Assembly (NCBI GenBank): GCA_043818215.1 | Contig: JBDRGC010000169.1 | Location: 1-10,747, forward strand | Direction: 5' to 3' | Length of the DNA: 10,747 bases | Origin: JBDRGC01 sp043818215 | GTDB taxonomy: Bacteria; Chloroflexota; Anaerolineae; Anaerolineales; UBA11858 | Shown: positions 6,216 to 10,747 of the stretch, piece after piece | How the letters are laid out: each line of letters begins with the position of its first letter | Position numbering within the stretch: position 1 is the first letter of the stretch | Notes under the pieces: generated by a model | What the model saw: the letters and a program-made list of their open reading frames with translations, nothing else | Database searches by the model: none | What the model was told of the DNA's origin: nothing | Program-made: the position numbers and the translations under genes

Positions 6216-6663
6216 CCCCCATAAACTCCTCCGCGGTGGCATGACCGGGCTGGTTGATGCCTTCACGCTGGAGCACCTTCCAGAGGGTGAGCAGCAGGAT
6301 TTTGACGTCCAGCCAAAGCGACCAATTGTCCACGTACCAGACATCGAGAGCAAATTTATCTTTCCAGGTCAGGGCATTGCGTCCGTTGACCTGCGCCCAG
6401 CCGGTGATGCCGGGCAGCACATCGTGACGCCGGGCCTGCTTGGGAGAGTAACGCTCCAGGTACTGGGTCAACAATGGGCGCGGGCCTACCAGACTCATCT
6501 CGCCCCGCAGCACGTTGAACAACTCAGGCAATTCATCCAAACTGGTGGCGCGTAGGAATTTTCCCAGGGAGGTGATACATTGACTGTCGGGCAGTAGATT
6601 TCCCTGAACATCGCGGTCGCCGCTCATACTGCGGAATTGTAACCGTTCACTCCCCTGCGTCAA
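6124..6663 (-). pseudogene. Bacterial sugar transferase (undecaprenyl-phosphate phosphoglycosyltransferase), 5'-truncated, repeat-derived tail
   Basis: Initiating sugar-phosphate transferases of exopolysaccharide or glycan synthesis move a sugar-1-phosphate onto the lipid carrier at the membrane. Landmarks, numbered from TTG 6663, are QFRSM (9-13), GKFLRATSLDELPEL (34-48; Asp43-Glu44 correspond to the family catalytic pair), MSLVGPRPLL (56-65), LPGITGWAQVNGRN (83-96), KFALDVWYVDN (103-113) and KILLLTLWKVLQREGI (121-136). Everything before QFRSM is missing, including the N-terminal membrane helix. The upstream sequence is transposase DNA whose stop overlaps the TTG. The C-terminus after EEFMGG is translated heptamer repeat. 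Only a TTG or internal ATG 6627 is available as a start. The catalytic half is intact, but function is unlikely without the membrane anchor. Confidence 0.85.
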
Positions 6664-6938
6664 GCAGCGAGAGATGGTAGGTGGGGAGCGGGAAGTCCTT
6701 TGCGCCGGGCAGCAATCACTTCAACCAGATAAGGCCAAGGCAAGATATTGCGTTGACGACAGGTGTCTATACCCAAAGGGCACGCTGTCACGCTAGCCAA
6801 TAGAGCAAAAGCACGGCTTCCCTGCTTGGTGCGAGTGCCGTGGCTGATCCTGCGGGCAATCACCCAATGCCGGAGTGCGCACTCGGCTATGTTGTTTGTG
6901 AGGGGCAGTTCCGGGGTAACCGTACAAATCGTTAGCAT
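6660..6938 (-). pseudogene. IS66-like transposase, C-terminal fragment
   Basis: The 92-codon frame contains PLTNNIAECALRHWVIARR (12-30), then ISHGTRTKQGSRAFALLASV, TCRQRN and PWPYLVEVIAARRKG. This matches the end of IS66-type DDE transposases, where NNxAE carries the last catalytic Glu (here Glu19). The rest of the transposase and both IS ends are absent, so the element is dead. Residues 51-56 (TACPLG) look like an 18-base in-frame insertion between ASV and IDTCRQRN. That insertion resembles the short direct repeat at 8245-8297. The fragment directly replaces the 5' end of the sugar-transferase gene. Confidence 0.75.
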
Positions 6939-7054
6939 TGAGATTGATGCTCTTGTGAATAACGCTATGATGAGCCCACTTGCTCCCTGAATCTTGTCTC
7001 ATCTGTAAAGAATTTTGGGTGTAAGGAGTTCAGGTTGCGGCTGAAAGTTGCTTC

Positions 7055-7153
7055 AATAGAACGCGGATGACACGGATTAAGCGGATTGATGCGGATTCTT
7101 TATAAAATAAAATCCGCGTCAATCCGTTTAATCCACGCAATCCGCGTTCTATT
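7055..7153. repeat. Long hairpin repeat of the cacggat/gcggat type
   Basis: Arms 7055-7097 and 7111-7153 are about 43 bases each and nearly complementary, both beginning aatagaacgcgga on their own strand, with a 13-base AT-rich loop (ctttataaaataa). The arms are themselves built of gcggatt-like steps. No coding potential. It marks the left end of the broken membrane-protein gene. Confidence 0.85.
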
Positions 7154-7183
7154 AAACCAGGGGGATGAACACTTACCTATAAA

Positions 7184-7789
7184 ATGTGCATCTATGCCCG
7201 TTGACAGTATATCGCCGATGTAATCGGTGTGCTGAGCGCAGTTTTTGCACTTTTTGCTTGGCTCAATACAATCTGGATTCGTAAAGAGCAAAAACATGAA
7301 CAAGTCCGTTTGAATCAGAAAGTTAAATTGATATTGCAAACAGAAAATTGAGAAGAGCATATCAAGCTACTTGGTGAGATGCGACGGGCAGAAGTGACCC
7401 GAGCAGAAATTCTGGGATGGGTTGGTATGCTGCCTATGATGGAGAAAGGGAAACGATTCGGAATTCACTATACCAATACGGCGGAATTTCTGGATCAGAT
7501 CAACCAGATTCAAAAAGGGGAAGGTAACATCACCTTTGTGATCCGATGTACTCAAAACGAATTAAACCAGTTTGATGCTGAAAAACATAAACGTAACAAT
7601 GAAGCATCAGCGTAACTACTCAGCCATGTCATACCGCAAGGGTATACCCGTTGGTATTGCGAAGCAGTGTTTCTCCGCTGAAGCAATCTCCGAGACCATA
7701 TTGGAGACTGCTTCGGGGAAAAACGCCCCTCGCAGTGACATTTTTGGGGGAGGCTGAGTAGTTACGCCTCAGCGAACAAAAGCGATTAG
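7184..7789 (+). pseudogene. Decayed small membrane-anchored protein of unknown family, interrupted by two stops and a MITE
   Basis: One plus-strand frame reads MCIYAR, TGA (7202), then a hydrophobic helix (YIADVIGVLSAVFALFAW) and a charged stretch (RKEQKHEQVRLNQKVKLIL), TGA (7349), then EEHIKLLGEMRRAEVT. It continues with AEILGWVGMLPMMEKGKRF and TNTAEFLDQINQIQKGEG to TAA 7613. The frame joins smoothly across both TGA codons, which suggests point decay of an anchor plus cytoplasmic domain. The intact 3' part alone is 7379-7615, but its ATG has no properly spaced ribosome site. The TAA is the first codon of the inserted element at 7613-7765. Removing the element and one target copy continues the frame as EASANKSD to TAG 7787. 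Family not recognised. Confidence 0.6.
7604..7774. mobile_element. MITE with terminal inverted repeats and apparent 9-bp target duplication
   Basis: Terminal inverted repeats gcgtaactactcagcc (7610-7625) and ggctgagtagttacgc (7752-7767) are perfect over 16 bp. Flanking direct repeats gcatcagcg (7604-7612) and gcctcagcg (7766-7774) match at 8 of 9 positions. The interior has the common pattern cgaagcagtg ... gaagcaatctcc ... ggagactgcttcgg ... cgcagtgaca, itself an imperfect inverted repeat. The element is about 153 bp and encodes nothing. Confidence 0.75.
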
Positions 7790-7799
7790 TAGAAAGTTC

Positions 7800-7830
7800 A
7801 CTGAACACTGAAAACTGAACACTGAAAACT
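7800..7830. repeat. Heptanucleotide repeat actgaac/actgaaa
   Basis: Four 7-base units alternate actgaac and actgaaa, followed by a partial act. This is the same unit length as the arrays elsewhere in the window but an unrelated sequence. Confidence 0.85.
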
Positions 7831-7832
7831 AC

Positions 7833-7976
7833 CCCCTTGTCTCTATCTTAGGGTGGGAGCTGGCACGTCTGGGTCTGGTTTCTGAAACCTGGCATCAAGA
7901 ACGCGGAACGCCAACATTCAACGAACGGATCAGGAAAATAAGAGACGCTTACTGTAGTCAAGATCATGCCCCGTAG
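7833..7976 (+). pseudogene. Coding remnant of unknown family
   Basis: About 47 codons in one plus-strand frame read SILGWELARLGLVSETWHQE and RGTPTFNERIRKIRDAY before TAG 7974. The composition is protein-like, with amphipathic charge spacing, but there is no start codon and no recognised family. The 5' side is replaced by the heptamer repeat at 7800-7830. It may be the end of a gene that once followed the broken membrane protein. Confidence 0.35.
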
Positions 7977-8110
7977 ACGCAGACGTCCGCCGCGGCAGGT
8001 TGACTCATCCCCCACCCACTGGTAAAATCCGCCTGCTCTGCGCGTAGTACCCTTCGCCTGAGCCTGCTTAGTGCAGACAAAAGAATGGCTCTACTGAAAC
8101 AATTACGGAT
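7977..8110. other. Intergenic sequence without recognisable feature
   Basis: I see no open frame with protein-like content, no RNA gene and no long repeat. It begins the 500-base non-coding zone up to 8473, whose other contents are listed separately. Confidence 0.5.
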
Positions 8111-8233
8111 CTTTGGGAATCGCCGTGGTTAAAACTTTTTGGACACGGATTCCACGGATAAACACGGATATTTTATCGTTTTATCCGTGAGACTCCGTGA
8201 AATCCGTGTACGGAGTCACGGCAAATCCCAGAG
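8111..8233. repeat. Nested hairpin element of the cacggat type
   Basis: The outer arms ctttgggaatcgccgtg (8111-8127) and cacggcaaatcccagag (8217-8233) pair with three mismatches. The inner arms (8143-8170 and 8181-8210) consist of acacggatt, cacgga and cacggata steps and pair imperfectly around a 10-base loop. The inner steps resemble the hairpin at 7055-7153. A non-autonomous mobile repeat is the likeliest reading. Confidence 0.7.
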
Positions 8234-8242
8234 AGCCAAAAA

Positions 8243-8297
8243 TCAGTGACATCGTGCCCGAAGGGTAAATCGGTGACATCGTGCCCTTCAGGGTAAA
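8243..8297. repeat. Two tandem 27/28-bp direct repeats
   Basis: The units (8243-8269 and 8270-8297) share gtgacatcgtgccc exactly, then a 3 or 4 base spacer and gggtaaat. Each unit contains a small ccc-ggg hairpin. A similar sequence lies in the IS66-like fragment on the minus strand near 6767-6791. Confidence 0.8.
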
Positions 8298-8377
8298 TCC
8301 GTGGTTATGCAGGTCAGGAACGCCGCTCCCCCCCAACTAATAGATGCGCCCAGTCCTATGTTAATGCACACTATATC

Positions 8378-8389
8378 CAGTGTACACTG
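8378..8389. other. 12-bp perfect palindrome cagtgtacactg
   Basis: A self-complementary dodecamer followed by the related tgcacactgtgtg. It lies 85 bases beyond the stop of the response-regulator frame and is not upstream of any gene I can support. A protein-binding site is possible but nothing connects it to a regulator. Confidence 0.35.
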
Positions 8390-8473
8390 CACACTGTGTG
8401 AAGTCAAGAGAGCATGGCGTGCAGATTCGGGAATGCCTGACGGCGCTGGCCGGCGACGACCAACTGCCTTCAT

Positions 8474-9349
8474 TCATCCTTTGTTTGGGCGCATGCGATG
8501 AAGGTGAGCAATGGCCTCGCTGCGAGTCTCCACATTCAAGGCTTCGAGCATCTGGCCCATGTGGTATTTGACGGTTCTTTCGGTGATGCTCAATTGCGCG
8601 CCGATTTCTTTGTAGGTCAATCCCTCGGCCACTTTTTGCAAGATGTTCCTTTGGTGCGGGGTCAGATACTCCCCCCGGTCTAGCCGCTGCTCACGGGGGA
8701 GGACTCTAAATTCGGTCATCAGGCGTTCGGCGAGGCCGGGGCTGAGAGCCGCCTCCCCGCGCAGCAGGCCGATCAATAATTTGCATAACTGGTTGGCCTC
8801 CAGGTTCTTGTACAGGTAGCCCGATGCCCCGCTTCGGATGGCTTCGTAAAGGTGGTCTTCGGCTTCAGGGATGGTCAGGATCACCACTTTGACCTCCGGC
8901 ATTTCGGCTTTGATGGCCCGCGTGGCTTCGATCCCGTTGCAACCCGGCATGTTCAGGTCGAGGATGGCCACATCCGGGCGCAGGGCGCGTACTTTTTCGA
9001 TGGCTTCGTGCCCATCCTGGGCGGTGCCGATCACCGTCAGGCCTCGGGCCGTCAGCAGGTTGCGCAAGCCATCCAAAAACAGGGGATGATCGTCGGCCAA
9101 CACAATCCGCAGGCCTCTGATCTCCGCCAGTTCATCCCCCTCTGCGCTGGTGCTGGATAGAAAACGCGGCAGCGTCACGAGGACGCGCGTGCCTTCACCC
9201 GGCGCGGATTGAATTTCCAGCCTCCCTCCGACCCCCTCGGCACGCTCGCGCATGATGGATAGACCGAAGTGACCGGGGACGGGAGACGGGGGACTGGAAA
9301 TTGGAGCGCTCGATTCGTGAATCTCCAACCTCCAACCTCCAACCTCCAA
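8474..9349 (-). CDS. NarL/FixJ response regulator (REC + LuxR-type HTH) carrying the detached C-terminus of its histidine kinase
   Basis: Transcriptional response regulator. Numbered from TTG 9349, residues 1-25 are repeat-derived. Residues 26-62 (GHFGLSIMRERA, GGRLEIQSAPGEGTRVLVTLP) are the final G2 part of a NarX/DegS-type kinase ATPase domain. REC spans 79-195 with Asp86-Asp87, phospho-acceptor Asp131 (AILDLNMPG), Thr159 and Lys181. The GerE/LuxR helix-turn-helix spans 227-287 (LTPHQRNILQKVAEGLTYKEIG, TERTVKYHMGQML). No stop and no in-frame ATG separate the kinase end from REC, so the ancestral protein was probably one kinase-regulator fusion. The true present start is unclear: TTG 9349 lies in repeat, and ATG 9253 lies inside the kinase remnant without a Shine-Dalgarno. 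Confidence 0.85.
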   Translation of the reverse strand: MEVGGWRLEIHESSAPISSPPSPVPGHFGLSIMRERAEGVGGRLEIQSAPGEGTRVLVTLPRFLSSTSAEGDELAEIRGLRIVLADDHPLFLDGLRNLLTARGLTVIGTAQDGHEAIEKVRALRPDVAILDLNMPGCNGIEATRAIKAEMPEVKVVILTIPEAEDHLYEAIRSGASGYLYKNLEANQLCKLLIGLLRGEAALSPGLAERLMTEFRVLPREQRLDRGEYLTPHQRNILQKVAEGLTYKEIGAQLSITERTVKYHMGQMLEALNVETRSEAIAHLHRMRPNKG

Positions 9350-10747
9350 TCCTCAATCTCAAATCCCACCCCATCATCCATGATCGTGATTTGAACCTGA
9401 TCGGCGAACACCTGGAATTCCACATCCACCCGCCTGGCCTGGGCGTGTTTGGAGACATTGGTGAGCGCTTCCTGGATGATGCGCAGGGCCTGTTCCTCCA
9501 CGTTGGGGGGAAAGAGCGGGCCGGTGAGCGTTTTGGGCGGCCAGAGCCGTACTTCCACCCCGTGGCGGGCTTGGAACTGCTCCAGGTAGACTGGCAAAAC
9601 CTCGAACAGTGTGGTTGGCCGGGCGGGGATGGGAAAAGCTCCGCCCTCGCTTTGGATGCCCATATCTTGCGCCCCCATGTCCTGCGCCCGTAACCCCAAA
9701 AGATGTTCACGCAGATCAACCTGCGCTTCACGCGAGGCCTGAGCCAGTTGCTCTAAATTGGTCTGCGCTGCCGGTACCTGGCCCTTTTCGAGCAAAATTT
9801 TCATCGCCTCCGTCTGCACGTTGATATAGCCCAAGACCTGCCCCAGCCCGTCGTGTAGCTCGCGGCTCAGGCGGGTGCGTTCTTCCAGAGCAGCCAGTTC
9901 TCGTCCTTGTTTTAGGATTTCGGCCTGCGCCGCTTCAAGGGCGCGCATTTCGGCGTGCAGGTCAGCGGTGCGTTCTGCAACCCGTTCTTCAAGGCCGGCC
10001 ACCAGTTCAACCAGCCGGGCGGCCATCGAATTGAAGGCCCCGGTCAGATAGCCGATCTCATCCTCATTCTGGATGGGGAGCATAACCGTCAGGTCGCCAG
10101 ATTCCATCTGCTGTACCCCGTCTGTCAAAGCTTCCAGGGGCTTCACAATCGAGAAACGTAGCAGCAGGGGCAGTCCGATCATCAGCAACAGGCCGCCGCC
10201 GATCACCACCTGTCCCAAAGGGAGCATGAACTCATGCAAATAACGCCGAAAAGCCAGTTGGTAGTTCTCGATCAATGGGGATGCACCGCTTTGGGCTGTG
10301 AGCAATAAGTCATCCGCGTTAACATGCAGCAATTCCCCCCGCCCGGGGACGATTCCCCGCATCCAGGGGTTGGCTGAGGGAGTGGCATCCGGGTCGAAGA
10401 TGAAGGGCAGCGGCAAATCTTTATAGCTGATATCAAAAATCCCGTTGGCATATAAAACGGCTTGAAAGGTGAAAATCGACTCGGGTTGATATAAAGCCGG
10501 CAGACGATTCCAGGTGACGACCAGACGGTCGGCATCAACGCGGGCATATAATCCGCCGCCTGTGCCGCCGGGCGGGTTGGGTTCCAGTTCGATCAGCAGC
10601 GGGAAGATAGCAGGGAGATGGGCGGCATTCATCTGCATATTGGGCAGCCAAAAAGGTTCCCCCATGGCGATGGCGCCAGAACTGGCAATATAGACCTGAT
10701 CATAAAATTGCCCATAAAAAGGAAAGCCAAAATCAATTTTGTAATTT
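9175..10747 (-). CDS. Sensor histidine kinase (NarX/DegS type), 5' end outside window, frameshifted before the G2 box
   Basis: Membrane sensor kinase. The frame is open to the right edge and its start is not visible; positions here count from ATG 10665. An extracytoplasmic beta domain has GFPFYGQFYDQVYIASSG just upstream, then LVVTWNRLP (48-56) and FTFQAVLYANGIFDI (65-79). A transmembrane helix lies at 147-171, HAMP at 172-217 (VKPLEAL, GDLTVML, NEDEIGYLTGAFN) and a coiled coil at 218-262. HisKA_3 has phospho-acceptor His271 in SRELHDGLGQ, followed by the HATPase N box IIQEALTNVSKHAQ (396-409) and G1 box DDGVGF (430-435). After Phe435 the frame enters a heptamer repeat and then reads the remaining kinase DNA out of frame to TGA 9175. 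The G2 box is thus lost from this chain and appears in the downstream regulator frame. The ATP lid is incomplete, so the kinase is probably impaired unless the shift is a sequencing error. Confidence 0.85.
   Translation of the reverse strand, partial: NYKIDFGFPFYGQFYDQVYIASSGAIAMGEPFWLPNMQMNAAHLPAIFPLLIELEPNPPGGTGGGLYARVDADRLVVTWNRLPALYQPESIFTFQAVLYANGIFDISYKDLPLPFIFDPDATPSANPWMRGIVPGRGELLHVNADDLLLTAQSGASPLIENYQLAFRRYLHEFMLPLGQVVIGGGLLLMIGLPLLLRFSIVKPLEALTDGVQQMESGDLTVMLPIQNEDEIGYLTGAFNSMAARLVELVAGLEERVAERTADLHAEMRALEAAQAEILKQGRELAALEERTRLSRELHDGLGQVLGYINVQTEAMKILLEKGQVPAAQTNLEQLAQASREAQVDLREHLLGLRAQDMGAQDMGIQSEGGAFPIPARPTTLFEVLPVYLEQFQARHGVEVRLWPPKTLTGPLFPPNVEEQALRIIQEALTNVSKHAQARRVDVEFQVFADQVQITIMDDGVGFEIEDWRLEVGGWRFTNRALQFPVPRLPSPVTSVYPSCASVPRGSEGGWKFNPRRVKARASS
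9275..9364. repeat. Heptanucleotide repeat disrupting the kinase ATPase domain
   Basis: Bases 9323-9364 read as ctccaac three times, then ctccaat, cctcaat and ctcaaat. Bases 9275-9322 are degenerate G-rich and tggaaat-type units. The segment between the Phe of GVGF (codon 9361-9363) and the Gly of GHFGLS (codon 9272-9274) is 86 bases, not a multiple of three, where the family normally has only a few residues. Confidence 0.85.

Noticed and set aside
6241..6555. 104-aa plus-strand open frame
   Set aside because: Antisense to the conserved sugar-transferase core, with no family features of its own.
7202..7351. TGA codons as selenocysteine or programmed readthrough
   Set aside because: No SECIS-like context is evident, the second TGA is in a linker, and the gene also carries a MITE, so decay is simpler.
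8435..8473. GC-rich segment after the response regulator as a terminator
   Set aside because: No clean stem followed by a T-run on the minus strand.
9195..9731. 178-aa minus-strand frame overlapping the kinase
   Set aside because: It is an Arg/Trp/Ser-rich shadow of the HATPase region; kinase motifs are in the 9175 frame.

Overview
The window looks like a chromosomal segment of a filamentous or environmental bacterium, most likely Chloroflexota (Anaerolineae-type). That is an inference. It rests on the two-subunit thiamine-diphosphate dehydrogenase, the NarL-type kinase with an FPFYG-type extracytoplasmic beta domain, the IS66-like remnant and, above all, the abundance of 7-nucleotide tandem repeats. 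No rRNA or tRNA gene is visible to anchor taxonomy.

Layout, left to right. (1) 1-889, minus: 5' part of a 2-oxoacid dehydrogenase E1 beta gene that runs off the left edge and carries two tandem-repeat insertions, both of which keep the reading frame. (2) About 950-4990: a roughly 4 kb island between E1 beta and its natural partner E1 alpha. All of its genes are on the minus strand. They are a HEPN-like 135-aa protein (4915-4508), an 891-aa protein with two NTPase motifs, KGGVGRT then GAKGSGKT (4505-1830), and a small antitoxin-like protein (1582-1247). A 145-bp MITE-like element and a 270-bp palindromic REP-pair element separate them. (3) 4992-5888, minus: E1 alpha. (4) 5892-6215: a 320-bp array of degenerate heptanucleotides that overlaps the ends of neighbouring genes. 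(5) 6124-6938, minus: a 5'-truncated sugar transferase butted against an IS66-like transposase fragment. (6) 6939-8473: a decayed intergenic zone with a broken membrane-protein gene, a MITE with apparent target duplication, hairpin repeats and short direct repeats. (7) 8474 to the right edge, minus: a sensor histidine kinase and NarL/LuxR response regulator that look like one original fused protein, now separated by a repeat insertion that shifts the frame inside the kinase ATPase domain.

How the genes fit together. E1 alpha and E1 beta should form one alpha2beta2 enzyme (pyruvate or acetoin type). They lie in the order and orientation of a normal operon but are separated by the island. Inside the island the HEPN-like gene and the double NTPase are two bases apart and share a plausible promoter just after E1 alpha. 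This is the layout expected of a regulated toxin-type conflict or defence pair, and it is the best candidate for an undescribed system here. The second theme is the heptanucleotide repeats. Several unrelated 7-mer families occur, and they have entered or extended at least four genes. The outcome depends on length modulo 3: harmless in-frame peptides in E1 beta, a disrupting frameshift in the kinase.
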